64,000 nucleotides of DNA from Bacillus kexueae (GCF_022809095.1 NZ_JALAZE010000001.1:248001-312000), one strand, 5' to 3'. Shown: positions 16,286-24,298, counted from the stretch's first letter. Numbers and translations: made by a program. Notes: a model not told the origin generated them from the sequence alone.

Positions 16286-17803
16286 TCACGTCTCTTGATC
16301 CCCCTCTTTAGGAAAGAATAAAATTAGGAAGAAGCTTATAAGAGCAAAGATGAGAACCGTAGTATAGGCATGATGTAAAGAGAGATTTAATCCTTCTCGT
16401 AAAATATTTTGCGCTTCCGCTGTTAAAGATTCTCCACCATGAGGATCAAGCAAAGCATGGGTATTGTTTAACTCCACTTGATCGGAAAGATCATTCTCCT
16501 CAATATAGTGAGCGAGTCGACTATTAATAATCCCACCAAGTAAGGCTGCGCCTATTGTGCTTCCTACATTACGCATGAACATATTTGTCGCTGTTGCAAT
16601 TCCACGCTGTTCCCATCCAACAGTTGATTGAATTGAGACTATAAAGGCCGTTGACGAAAGGCCCATCCCCACTCCAATGAAAAATGAACCTGCCATCGCC
16701 ATAAGCGGTCCAGCGTTTTTCGAAAGAAAAAAGAAAATGAGTCCACCAATGATTAAAAAGATACCGCCGAAAATAGATGTTTTTCGGTAACCGAGCGTTA
16801 AAATGAGTCGACCGGCAATCGTCGCTGCAATTGGCCAGCCGATAGACATTGTCGTTAACGTGAAACCTGCTACCATTGGAGATTTCCCCATTACTCCTTG
16901 TACGAAAGCTGGAAGAAACGATGATATTCCTATTAGAATAATACCCGTTGTCAAGCCTATAACGTTCGCAATCAGAATCGATCGGTGCTTCCAAATTTCA
17001 AGAGGCATCATCGGATTTTGTGCCCGCTGTTCTTGTCGTATGAACATGATGAAGGTAATTAAAGAAAGACATCCTAATCCTACAATCGGAAAAGAAGTCC
17101 ATTCAAAACGCACTCCCCCTTCAACCAGTATCATCATAAGGCTGCTTATCGAAACAAACATAAGAAATGCACCATGATAATCGATTTTCGTTGAACGTTT
17201 ATTGATTTGCTCATGTAAAAAACTATGTAAACCAATTAACGATATGATTCCAATCGGGACATTAATCCAAAAGACGTATCGCCAAGTCGTAAATTCAACA
17301 ATTAATCCACCTAAAACTGGACCCGTAATGGCAGAAACGCCCCAAATGCTTGACAAATATCCTTGAATTTTGGCCCGTTCCTCTTTTGAATAAATATCTC
17401 CCACAATAGTAGATGCAATGGGCATAACAGCACCTGCACCGATTCCTTGAATAAACCGATAAAAAATGAGCCACTCCATTGAAGAAGAGGTTCCACACAA
17501 AATGGACCCGACTAAAAAGATGATGATTCCAACTGTTAGAACCGGTTTTCGACCAAAAATATCCGATAACTTCCCATAAATTAAAACAGTAATCGCATTC
17601 ATTAATAAATAAGCCGAAAAAATCCAGCTATATTTTGAAAAACCTCCAAGGTCAGATACGATCGATGGCATCGCAGTTGAAACGATTGTTGCTTCAACGG
17701 CCGCCATAAACATCGCAAGCATAACAGCCGCTAAGACGAACGGTCGTTTCGTTTGTTTTCGTTGATTATTTGTATATTCCTGCTTCAACGCCTTTTCCAA
17801 CAA
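16286..17803 (-). CDS. 14-helix MFS drug efflux transporter (DHA2, EmrB/QacA type)
   Basis: Protein of about 505 residues with 14 predicted membrane segments. Motifs include the helix-1 motif D1 equivalent (AVEATIVSTAMPSI), motif A (GKLSDIFGRKPVL), motif B (RFIQGIGAGAVMP) and motif C (GVSAITGPVLGG). The family exports drugs and other hydrophobic compounds by proton antiport; the substrate cannot be read. The start is one of two tandem TTG codons after AGGAGGGG; I give the outer one. It has no counterpart in this place in B. subtilis and stands alone between the VOC pseudogene and R1 copy 3. Confidence 0.88.
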   Translation of the reverse strand: MLEKALKQEYTNNQRKQTKRPFVLAAVMLAMFMAAVEATIVSTAMPSIVSDLGGFSKYSWIFSAYLLMNAITVLIYGKLSDIFGRKPVLTVGIIIFLVGSILCGTSSSMEWLIFYRFIQGIGAGAVMPIASTIVGDIYSKEERAKIQGYLSSIWGVSAITGPVLGGLIVEFTTWRYVFWINVPIGIISLIGLHSFLHEQINKRSTKIDYHGAFLMFVSISSLMMILVEGGVRFEWTSFPIVGLGCLSLITFIMFIRQEQRAQNPMMPLEIWKHRSILIANVIGLTTGIILIGISSFLPAFVQGVMGKSPMVAGFTLTTMSIGWPIAATIAGRLILTLGYRKTSIFGGIFLIIGGLIFFFLSKNAGPLMAMAGSFFIGVGMGLSSTAFIVSIQSTVGWEQRGIATATNMFMRNVGSTIGAALLGGIINSRLAHYIEENDLSDQVELNNTHALLDPHGGESLTAEAQNILREGLNLSLHHAYTTVLIFALISFFLILFFPKEGDQET

Positions 17804-17911
17804 AACCCCTCCTCTCTCTTTCTTTCCATTATACTAGTTCGCATCCAATTTCTCTCTTCACTATCCGACTTATCTTTTCTACATCAAAAGCCCTATCTTT
17901 TGAAAGATACG

Positions 17912-18090
17912 TAAGAAAAGCACAAAGCGCAAGTCCTTAGACGAAGGGCGCTGGAGGACCTGCGAGGATCCTTCCTCGCCACAGCAGGGCCGAAGCGAAC
18001 CGAGCCGATGGCGCATGGAGCTAGACACCCAAAAAGCTGTAAAGAGAATACGTTAACACTTTATTGCACTTAAACTTTCTGTAACAATAA
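17912..18090 (+). repeat. Dispersed repeat R1, copy 3
   Basis: Full-length copy, from TAAGAAAAGCAC to AACAATAA. Near the middle GATCC replaces the usual GGAGG. It fills most of the gap between the transporter gene and darB and touches the darB terminator. Confidence 0.92.
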
Positions 18091-18124
18091 AAAAGGTGCG
18101 CAAATTTTTCATGCGCACCTTTTA
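18091..18124 (-). terminator. Terminator of darB
   Basis: Stem AAAGGTGCGCA with TGCGCACCTTT, followed on the minus strand by a T-run at the border of R1 copy 3. Confidence 0.9.
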
Positions 18125-18131
18125 TTCGTTT

Positions 18132-18575
18132 TTATTTGTTCATAGATCGAACATGCTTGTGTAAATGTTTTAATATGACACGTCGAGTGAAAATTCCTTC
18201 TAATACGCCATCTTCGTTTGTGACGCAAACGAACGGGTGATTTATCACAAGTTTTAGCGCTTTAATTAATTCATCACCCACAAACAATCGAGGGATGTCT
18301 GTGTTCATCACTTCTTCGACACACATTCCTTCTAGTCGTTCCATTTCAAACCGTTCTAGCCCTAAAACGGAATCCATGATTCGATTTGTGCTAATTAATC
18401 CGTGTAAACGATACTGTGCATCTAAAACAGGAACGGCCGTATACCCTGTTTTCGTAAGTACAAGCAAAGCATGTTGTAAATTATTCCCCATTTGTACATG
18501 TGCTACTTTATCCGCTGGAATGATTAACTCTCCAATTGTCGTTCCAACTAATTTATCCGATTGAACACTAAACAT
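18132..18575 (-). CDS. darB: c-di-AMP-binding CBS protein DarB (YkuL/CbpB)
   Basis: Protein of 147 residues, the same length as B. subtilis DarB and alike along its whole length (SDKLVG start, FTRRVILKHLHKH end). It consists of two CBS domains (about residues 15-70 and 80-140). In B. subtilis, apo-DarB binds and stimulates the (p)ppGpp synthetase Rel and pyruvate carboxylase, and c-di-AMP blocks this. I chose ATG at 18575 to match the family length; ATG at 18581 is also possible after GAGAGGA. A tandem duplication carrying promoter-like and cre-like sequences lies upstream. Confidence 0.93.
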   Translation of the reverse strand: MFSVQSDKLVGTTIGELIIPADKVAHVQMGNNLQHALLVLTKTGYTAVPVLDAQYRLHGLISTNRIMDSVLGLERFEMERLEGMCVEEVMNTDIPRLFVGDELIKALKLVINHPFVCVTNEDGVLEGIFTRRVILKHLHKHVRSMNK

Positions 18576-18699
18576 TTTCATACTTCCTCTCCATCTTTGT
18601 CTCCAATTCATTTTTATACCCACGGAAAGAGGATGTAAAACTTCTACTTCTATCTTAACATATTCTTCACGTATTCGTTTAATTTTCCTCCACTATTAT

Positions 18700-18713
18700 T
18701 GTATGCGCTTTCA
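18700..18713 (-). promoter_or_regulatory. cre-like (CcpA) site, unit 1
   Basis: Minus strand TGAAAGCGCATACA matches TGWNANCGNTNWCA at all but one fixed position. It overlaps a TACAAT -10-like hexamer, with ATGCAA 16 nt upstream, so CcpA binding would repress this promoter. Function is inferred. Confidence 0.5.
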
Positions 18714-18864
18714 TTTAAATTGCATAGTTCTTTCATCTGTTTATTTTTCATCATTTTACAGTGAAAAATTAGATGTTATCGAACCGAAGTAATTTAAGTC
18801 TTATAAATTATTATTCTTGATTATAGTTAACGCTTTCCTTGTCTCGTTTCTCCTCCACTATTAT

Positions 18865-18878
18865 TGTATGCGCTTTCA
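18865..18878 (-). promoter_or_regulatory. cre-like (CcpA) site, unit 2
   Basis: The same 14 bases as in unit 1, exactly 165 bp away, duplicated together with the promoter-like elements around it. Confidence 0.5.
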
Positions 18879-19095
18879 TTTTAAATTGCATAGTTCTTTC
18901 ATCTGTTTATTTTTTATCATTTTACAGTGAAAAATTAGATGTTATCGAACCAAAGAAATTTAAGTCTTAAAAATTATTATTCTTGATTATAGTTAACGCT
19001 TTCCTTGTCTCGTTTCTCCTCCACTTTTCATCCCACGAGTCAAGCCCCTCCATTCTTTGCTCAATGCATTTATTAGTACTAAATAAACGATATAA

Positions 19096-19122
19096 AAAAC
19101 AGCACCCTGTAGAGTGCTGTTT
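19096..19122 (-). terminator. Terminator of abbA
   Basis: Stem AAACAGCAC with GTGCTGTTT; the minus strand then reads TTTTTTA. It overlaps the abbA stop codon and separates abbA from darB. Confidence 0.85.
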
Positions 19123-19321
19123 ATGTAAGAATTGCGTCAATTCGCAATTTATCGTATAAGCTTACTAATTTTTGATACTTTTGAAAGTCGACATGTTTAT
19201 TTCCGTTTTCGATATCGTGGAGCTCACTTTCAACTAGTTCTAGTGCATATTCTTGATTTAATAGAACATCAACGAGTAACTGTTGGTCCTCTTTCGTTAA
19301 AAAATGAACAGCTGTTGTCAT
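19121..19321 (-). CDS. abbA: AbrB antirepressor AbbA
   Basis: Protein of 66 residues. The pattern LTKEDQQLLVDVLLNQEYALELVESELHDIE, with the later KLVSLYDKLR, matches B. subtilis AbbA (65 residues), which sequesters the transition-state regulator AbrB by mimicking DNA. It is acidic and all-helical. Its position between ykuK and darB is exactly the B. subtilis order, which supports the call. The start is ATG at 19321 with GAAGGAGG upstream; the gap to ykuK is only 18 nt, so the two are probably co-transcribed. Confidence 0.88.
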   Translation of the reverse strand: MTTAVHFLTKEDQQLLVDVLLNQEYALELVESELHDIENGNKHVDFQKYQKLVSLYDKLRIDAILT

Positions 19322-19339
19322 TTGAATTCCTCCTTCATC

Positions 19340-19858
19340 CTATTTCGTGTACCGATTCGCGTAACTAAATGCCGTGTATGAATCCGGCTTAATTTTAGCT
19401 CTTACGCCCATCGCAGTTATACGACCTGTCATCTCTTGGATCAATTCTTTCGTAATACCCCTTTTTCCAATATCGAGATGAACCTCAAAGCGTAAGTCTC
19501 CGCCTTCTTGGTGGTACGGTAAAACTACCTCCAATAATTCGTCTAAATACTCTGTGATAAAGAAGTACGCGATTTCTTGACTTAAAGATGTTTCAAGTGA
19601 TATTTTTTCTCTTACACTTTTTACTTGTCTTAGTAACTGATAATTCCTAAGACACCCCCAAGCACCTTTCCCTACTCGGTGTAAATGAATGGCAGTTATA
19701 AATTTTGTTTCATGCTGATGTACGTGTGAGTCCGTTCCAACAGACAACACGTACAGAGACCGTGGATCTTTCTGCATAAATTGCTTTAACCGTGTAACTA
19801 CCGTTTCAAAGTCCATGTGACGTTCCGACATATTATAAAACGTGTACGGTTCGGTCAT
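19340..19858 (-). CDS. ykuK: YkuK family protein (DUF458, RNase H-like fold)
   Basis: Protein of 172 residues of the DUF458/YkuK family. Seen features are the GTDSHVHQHETKFITAIHLHR strand-loop-strand near residues 41-61 and the later FEVHLDIGKRGITKELIQEMTGRITAMG, which carry the conserved Asp/His positions of an RNase H-like fold. The biochemical activity is not established. The start is ATG at 19858 with AAAGGAGATG upstream. It precedes abbA on the same strand, as in B. subtilis; ykuJ, which would be upstream there, is absent and a zinc-ribbon gene takes its place. Confidence 0.9.
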   Translation of the reverse strand: MTEPYTFYNMSERHMDFETVVTRLKQFMQKDPRSLYVLSVGTDSHVHQHETKFITAIHLHRVGKGAWGCLRNYQLLRQVKSVREKISLETSLSQEIAYFFITEYLDELLEVVLPYHQEGGDLRFEVHLDIGKRGITKELIQEMTGRITAMGVRAKIKPDSYTAFSYANRYTK

Positions 19859-19932
19859 TATGCATCTCCTTTAACCCCTCTAATTTATTAACGAAGCCAA
19901 CGAATAAATTGTTGCAAAAAAAATTTAGTTTT

Positions 19933-20079
19933 TTATCCTTTTTTCGTCCGAATGTTTTTCAGTTCATAATGACATTTTGAGCACTCATAAATGACATTTT
20001 GGTTGGACTGTGCCGTTAACACACTCGTTATCGGCTGTTCGTTTTGACATGTTGGACAAATAACGATCGGGTATTTCAA
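19933..20079 (-). CDS. Small zinc-ribbon protein with a TTG start
   Basis: A 48-residue protein reading LKYPIVICPTCQNEQ at the start. Two CxxC pairs (CPTC at residues 9-12 and CSKC at 34-37) are spaced as in a zinc ribbon, and the C-terminus is basic (IRTKKG). The start is TTG at 20079, preceded 8 nt upstream by AAGGAGGGGG, an unusually strong ribosome site that decides the start. There is no ATG in frame, so simple gene callers may miss it. It lies 74 nt upstream of ykuK. It may bind RNA, DNA or a partner protein; the function is unknown. Confidence 0.75.
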   Translation of the reverse strand: MKYPIVICPTCQNEQPITSVLTAQSNQNVIYECSKCHYELKNIRTKKG

Positions 20080-20206
20080 GACAAAATCCCCCTCCTTACT
20101 ATCGATATTACAAGGATAGCCACTTGTTTCCTCTTTTTAATCAATCTTTTCAAAATAATTTACACGCCTAGAAGAAAAGGCTTACAATAAGATGGGAGGG
20201 ATAAAT

Positions 20207-21196
20207 ATGAAAGAAGTACAACGAATTACTGATCGTTTATTTTTAATTGATGCCTACGATTTAGGGCGCCCAGGACGTACTGGTACATATGTGTTAAAAG
20301 AGGACAAGCTAACCATTATTGAAACGTCGGCAAGTCCTTCAGTTCCACATATTTTAAACGGTTTAAAGGAATTACAACTTGATCCAAAAGATATTGAATA
20401 TATTATTGTTACGCACATCCACTTAGACCATGCAGGCGGCGCAGGGTTCATGTTACAATATTGTCCGAACGCTAAAGTCGTTGTTCATCCGAAGGGAGCG
20501 CGCCATTTAATCGACCCTTCTCGTTTAATTCAAGGAGCGCGTGCTGTTTATGGAGATGAGTTTGATCAATTATTCGATCCGATTGTTCCTATACCTGAGG
20601 ACCGCATTCTTGTGAGAGATCATCAGGAAACATTGTCTATTAGCGACGAATGTACGTTGACATTCTACGATACACCTGGACACGCAAGACATCATTTCAG
20701 CATTCATGACTCGGTTTCAAATGGAATATTCTCAGGAGATACAGTGGGAATCTATTACGAGGAATTAAAAGGCGACGGTATTGATTTCATCATACCTGCT
20801 ACATCACCTAATCAATTCGATCCAGAAGCAACAATGCAATCGACGAACTTGATGAAAAACATGAACGTAGATGCAATTTATTTTAGTCATTTCGGCGTAT
20901 GTAACGAACCTGAAAAAGTGTATCAAGCGATGGAAAAATGGATACCTCTATTTGTAGAAGCGGGAAAGGTTGGCATTGAAAACGCACCGAAAGGCGATTT
21001 TAAGAAAGCGATGGAAAGTGTAGAAGAAGAATTGAAAAAGCGCGTCTACACAGTCCTGGACGAAAAAGGCGTTCAACGAAACCATCCAATTTATGAACTA
21101 TTGGCCATTGACTTACAAGTAAGCGCAATGGGTCTCGTCGACTACTATTGGAAAAAAGAAAAGGAGTTACAAAATCAACATGAAGCAAAACGTTGA
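20207..21196 (+). CDS. MBL-fold metallo-hydrolase
   Basis: Protein of 329 residues with the metallo-beta-lactamase fold. The metal-binding motif THIHLDHAGG (about residues 67-76), a later GHARHHFSI segment with His, and FSGDTVG with Asp near 180 supply the two-zinc site. The remaining helical C-terminal region (about 200-329) is longer than in simple hydrolases. The substrate is unknown; related proteins include thioester and lactone hydrolases. The start is ATG at 20207 after GGGAGGG. The 3' end overlaps the next gene, a glutaredoxin-like protein, by 17 nt, which suggests translational coupling. Confidence 0.88.
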   Translation: MKEVQRITDRLFLIDAYDLGRPGRTGTYVLKEDKLTIIETSASPSVPHILNGLKELQLDPKDIEYIIVTHIHLDHAGGAGFMLQYCPNAKVVVHPKGARHLIDPSRLIQGARAVYGDEFDQLFDPIVPIPEDRILVRDHQETLSISDECTLTFYDTPGHARHHFSIHDSVSNGIFSGDTVGIYYEELKGDGIDFIIPATSPNQFDPEATMQSTNLMKNMNVDAIYFSHFGVCNEPEKVYQAMEKWIPLFVEAGKVGIENAPKGDFKKAMESVEEELKKRVYTVLDEKGVQRNHPIYELLAIDLQVSAMGLVDYYWKKEKELQNQHEAKR

Positions 21197-21422
21197 AGTA
21201 TACACACAACCTGATTGTCCACCATGTAAAGTGGTCAAACAATATCTTGATCATCACAATATTTCATACGAAGAGTTCGATGTTTCAACCGATATGGATG
21301 CTCGCAACCGTATGATCAATGAGTTTGAAGCCTATTCGACACCTACAATACGCGTTGGTGAAGAATTGGTCATTGGTTTTGATTTAAAAAAGCTAGCAAG
21401 CCTTCTATCGATTGAAGACTAA
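21180..21422 (+). CDS. Glutaredoxin-like protein (CPPC)
   Basis: Protein of 80 residues with the glutaredoxin/NrdH-type thioredoxin fold. The redox motif CPPC lies at residues 13-16 in VYTQPDCPPCKVV, and the TP of YSTPTIRVGEELVIGFD forms the cis-Pro loop, followed by the usual G-F-D segment. It is a small thiol-disulfide exchange protein of the cytosol; the partner is unknown. The start is ATG at 21180, 17 nt inside the end of the MBL hydrolase gene, so the two genes are one operon. A terminator follows. Confidence 0.9.
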   Translation: MKQNVEVYTQPDCPPCKVVKQYLDHHNISYEEFDVSTDMDARNRMINEFEAYSTPTIRVGEELVIGFDLKKLASLLSIED

Positions 21423-21451
21423 ACCACTTCGTTATATGTTGATACGATAAA

Positions 21452-21484
21452 GCACCCTTGAACAAGTCGAGGGTGCGATTTTTA
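21452..21484 (+). terminator. Terminator of the MBL-glutaredoxin operon
   Basis: Stem GCACCCT with AGGGTGC, followed by a short T-run (GATTTTT). Confidence 0.8.
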
Positions 21485-21508
21485 ATTTATATTCAATTTC
21501 TTAAATAC

Positions 21509-21541
21509 AAAAAGCTTCGGCGAAAATGCCGAAGCTTTTTA
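21509..21541. terminator. Bidirectional terminator hairpin
   Basis: Stem AAAAAGCTTCGGC with GCCGAAGCTTTTT and a 6-nt loop; A and T runs on both sides let it act on both strands in this convergent gap. Confidence 0.88.
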
Positions 21542-21588
21542 TTCCCTTAGGGGGAGCGGGGTTTGTTTTAGCGAGAATACATTATTAA

Positions 21589-21603
21589 TGATAATGATTA
21601 TCA
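21589..21603. promoter_or_regulatory. Perfect Fur-type box in a convergent gap
   Basis: TGATAATGATTATCA is an exact 7-1-7 palindrome of the Bacillus Fur/PerR/Zur box type. It lies between two convergent genes, away from any visible promoter or start codon, so it may be a relic of a lost iron-regulated gene or control an unseen RNA. Confidence 0.75.
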
Positions 21604-21625
21604 ATGTCATTGTCAAGCTATTTCA

Positions 21626-22198
21626 TTAAAAAGCGAGTAAAATATGTTTAATTGTCCAATAAGGAGGTAAAAAGGAAAGAGTTGGCACCTGAACATCACT
21701 CGTTTTCGTTTCCTTTTCTATAACCGGCTTCTCATCCATTATGGATATTTTGTCCACTTTCCATTTTCCTTGTTCATTTTCAAATGTAATCATTTCATAA
21801 TGATCATCATAAGATACGGGACCCTCCGTCGTTTTTGGAAAGAATTGATATAAATGATATCGTTTTTCTTCTTGCTTAAATGTAAACGGAGCCTCATACT
21901 CGTAAAATGGAATGGTCATCGTCGGTATATCTGTCGCATAAACGATATAATTTTCCTCACCTTGCATGACGACTTCGTTCATATAATCCTGAATAAAGTC
22001 TTCTGTAAAGTAATTCGTTAAAATCGATCGTATATCTGTTTTCGTTCGTTCTTGCTCGGTTAGTGACACTTGCGCTTGGAACGCATTCTTCGTTGTTTCA
22101 ATCGCTTCTTCCTTCGTCCAGCTCGTTTCTGCATAAGTCGATAATGCTTGTCCAAATGTTAGAAAACAGATCATTCCAACCATTGCCATCCATCTCAT
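21626..22198 (-). CDS. Exported DUF3993-type protein
   Basis: Protein of about 190 residues with a signal peptide (hydrophobic residues 4-20, GQALSTYAE as likely cleavage region). The mature part has an N-terminal helical region starting TKEEAIETTKNAF, then beta-rich segments (YIVYATDIPTMTIPFYEYE, MITFENEQGKWKVDKI) as in DUF3993 proteins of Bacillaceae. The function is unknown. The second of two adjacent ATG codons (22198) has the better spacing from GGAGGGG. The C-terminus ends in a hydrophobic stretch (FLPPYWTIKHILLAF). It is monocistronic. Confidence 0.7.
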   Translation of the reverse strand: MRWMAMVGMICFLTFGQALSTYAETSWTKEEAIETTKNAFQAQVSLTEQERTKTDIRSILTNYFTEDFIQDYMNEVVMQGEENYIVYATDIPTMTIPFYEYEAPFTFKQEEKRYHLYQFFPKTTEGPVSYDDHYEMITFENEQGKWKVDKISIMDEKPVIEKETKTSDVQVPTLSFLPPYWTIKHILLAF

Positions 22199-22553
22199 CA
22201 TATCCCCTCCTGTAATGGAACAACCGTACTTATTCTTATTGTAAAGGAAATTCTTCCGAAACAAATGTAAGACCTTTCGTAAAAAACTAACACATTTCAA
22301 CAGAAATCACCTTCCTATTACAACCTATTCCCGACTTGAGTGAAAAATAACACGAAATTTGCCTTCAGAATAAAATCAACAAGGACACATCATGAAATCG
22401 TGTGAAAAAGAAATAAAATAAGACTCATTTGTAAAGGTTGGTTTCGTAACACATTCTTCCTAGGCTTGAATTGATGAATACTTATCAGGTGGAATCAGAG
22501 GAGCATTCAAGGTAAGGGGCACTTCTTCATGATTCAACACGTCGTGTACAAAT
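22199..22553. other. Intergenic stretch without a recognised gene
   Basis: About 355 bp between the DUF3993 gene and a consensus promoter. Only very short frames (under 10 codons with a ribosome site) are present. No repeat or terminator is evident. Confidence 0.5.
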
Positions 22554-22582
22554 TTGAAAGCATCCGCCTTTCACACTATAAT
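22554..22582 (+). promoter_or_regulatory. Consensus sigma-A promoter pointing into R1 copy 4
   Basis: TTGAAA, 17-nt spacer, TATAAT. The start point expected near 22589 lies just before the R1 copy that begins at 22595. No plus-strand gene follows, so the product would be a short RNA made mostly of R1. Confidence 0.6.
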
Positions 22583-22594
22583 GCTATAACTAAA

Positions 22595-22732
22595 TAAGAA
22601 AAGCGCAAAGCGCAAGTCCTTAGGCGCAGGGCCGAAGCGACCCAAGCTGATGGTGTTTGGAGCTAGACACCAAAAAAAACGGTAAAGAGAATACTTTAAC
22701 AATTTATTGAACTTAAATTTTCTGTAACAATA
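22595..22732 (+). repeat. Dispersed repeat R1, copy 4 (internal deletion)
   Basis: The copy lacks about 40 bp between the left arm (AGTCCTTAGGCG) and GGGCCGAAGCGACC. The tail and the GAGCTAGACACC region are intact. It ends at the terminator of the next minus-strand gene. Confidence 0.9.
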
Positions 22733-22737
22733 AAAAA

Positions 22738-22758
22738 AGAACCGGCACTAGCCGGTTC
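22738..22758 (-). terminator. Terminator of the small membrane protein gene
   Basis: Stem GAACCGGC with GCCGGTTC and a 4-nt loop, followed on the minus strand by seven T at the R1 border. Confidence 0.9.
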
Positions 22759-22760
22759 GA

Positions 22761-23000
22761 TTACCACGAACTTGATAAACCAATATAAATTAAGTAGAAC
22801 AGGACGACTCCAATTCCTACTAAGTAGGCGATAAAAATAGGATTTCGCAAATAAGGTCGCCCTTCTACTTTTTCGTTAATGCTCGAGTCGTATTCACTTT
22901 GGCGTGCATCGACTAACTTACCAGCACGCATGGTTAAAATGAAGGAAGTAATTAAGATGATTAACGCAAGTATACCGAGTATAAAATTCATGTATTGCAT
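22761..23000 (-). CDS. Small protein with two membrane segments
   Basis: Protein of 79 residues with hydrophobic helices at about residues 5-24 and 56-77 and a charged loop between them (RAGKLVDARQSEYDSSINEKVEGR). This suggests both ends on the same side of the membrane. I do not recognise the family. The start is ATG at 23000 with AGGGG 5 nt upstream; ATG at 22991 is an alternative. It lies 80 nt downstream of ykuI on the same strand and could share its transcript; B. subtilis has no obvious counterpart there. Confidence 0.65.
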   Translation of the reverse strand: MQYMNFILGILALIILITSFILTMRAGKLVDARQSEYDSSINEKVEGRPYLRNPIFIAYLVGIGVVLFYLIYIGLSSSW

Positions 23001-23080
23001 ACATACCCCTGCCTTTTTTCGTTGATTTACCCTTTAGTTTGTCTAGTAAGGCTTAGTGGTATGCAGACAATGTTTTCTAC

Positions 23081-24298
23081 TCATAACAAGCCGTCATGTT
23101 CAAACAAGTATGCATAAGGCACGTCGACGAATAAGAAGTGTTTTTCATTAATAGGATAAGAAAATGTTCGAATGGTTTCGCCTGTTTCAATGTCACTGTA
23201 TAAATCACTGAAAAACCCTCGCTTATTGACACGCATATTTAATATATTCTCAAGGAAATATGGTCGCCAGCTCCAGTTTTTCATCATATATTGAGGCTGA
23301 ATGATCCACCCGTTTTCCCCTTTAAATACATTTCCTGACTGTTGAAACCCATCTTCGTCGCAAATATAAATCCGAAAGCTTTCATTAGTCAAGTCATGGG
23401 CTAAAAGCTGAATGAGTTCGTTGTAATCGATTGAATGTTTTCGGTATTTGTTCAATAAATTAGTTAGTTTCAAGTGAAACTGCTGTGAATGCTCAAATAA
23501 TGTCTCCAGTCGTTGTTTTTCATGGGTGATGAAGCGGTGAAATTCAGAACGTAGTTTTTCCTTCTGTAAATCACGATCGATAAACTGAGAAGACGGCCGA
23601 TGTAAATAATAGCCTTGAAAATAGCGACCACCATTTTTCCAAGCATGGTGCAACTGATGATTGACTTCAATATCTTCATATAACAGGGTTGCACCAATTT
23701 TACGAGCTAAAAGAGAAATGGAGTATAACACATCAAAGAAAGTGGATGATGGCGAAGAGCGTTTTAGCTGCCTTAAATCAATCTTTAAAATATTTGGAGA
23801 CAGCTGCCCAATTCGCTCTAAATTGCTATTATCTTTCCCAATGTTCGCTACCGCTATTTTTACCCCACACGTTTGTATATAGGTGAGTAAGTGTTGAAGT
23901 TGATTCATGTCTCCCTTGTAATCGTGTTCGGTAATTTCCATCACGACACGTTCTATCGCAAACCCGTTTTCCTTTTCCTCAAAAAGAATTTGCAAAAAAC
24001 TTTCCCCTCGGTCAGCCATAAGCGAATTGACATCACGATTCACAAAAAGAAGGATATCTTCATCTTCTTCTTGAATGCGTTGAATAGCCTTCTTTAACAA
24101 GTCATTATCTACTTCAATTTTATATTCTTCCGGGACCGATTCATCTTGAAAGAAGGGGCCTAAACTATGCACATCATCTTCTAGTTGAATTCTTCCTAAA
24201 AGTTCGTATCCGACCACTTTTTGTTCATCTGCACTGAAAATTGCTTGAAAATATGGTTCCACTTTCTCAAGGTTGGTTAATACATCTAATGGATCCAT
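23081..24298 (-). CDS. ykuI: EAL-domain c-di-GMP protein YkuI
   Basis: Protein of 405 residues, close to B. subtilis YkuI (407). An EAL domain fills about residues 1-250, followed by a helical linker and a PAS-like domain (about 280-400). B. subtilis YkuI binds c-di-GMP but has not been shown to hydrolyse it. Here the EAL signature reads ELLGR, MEITEHD is kept, and the segment IAVANIGKDNSNL has Ala where active EAL domains carry a metal-binding Asp, so the protein is probably a c-di-GMP sensor, not a phosphodiesterase. The start is ATG at 24298. It stands between fadH and a small membrane protein. Confidence 0.93.
   Translation of the reverse strand: MDPLDVLTNLEKVEPYFQAIFSADEQKVVGYELLGRIQLEDDVHSLGPFFQDESVPEEYKIEVDNDLLKKAIQRIQEEDEDILLFVNRDVNSLMADRGESFLQILFEEKENGFAIERVVMEITEHDYKGDMNQLQHLLTYIQTCGVKIAVANIGKDNSNLERIGQLSPNILKIDLRQLKRSSPSSTFFDVLYSISLLARKIGATLLYEDIEVNHQLHHAWKNGGRYFQGYYLHRPSSQFIDRDLQKEKLRSEFHRFITHEKQRLETLFEHSQQFHLKLTNLLNKYRKHSIDYNELIQLLAHDLTNESFRIYICDEDGFQQSGNVFKGENGWIIQPQYMMKNWSWRPYFLENILNMRVNKRGFFSDLYSDIETGETIRTFSYPINEKHFLFVDVPYAYLFEHDGLL

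Larger units (their letters stand above)
18687..19028. repeat. 165-bp tandem duplication upstream of darB
   Basis: Two near-identical units, 18687-18851 and 18852-19017, are followed by the first 11 bases of a third (CCTCCACTTTT). Units differ by single-base changes and a 1-base length difference. Read toward darB, each unit contains a cre-like site overlapping a TACAAT -10-like box, followed by GGAGGA. Confidence 0.95.
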
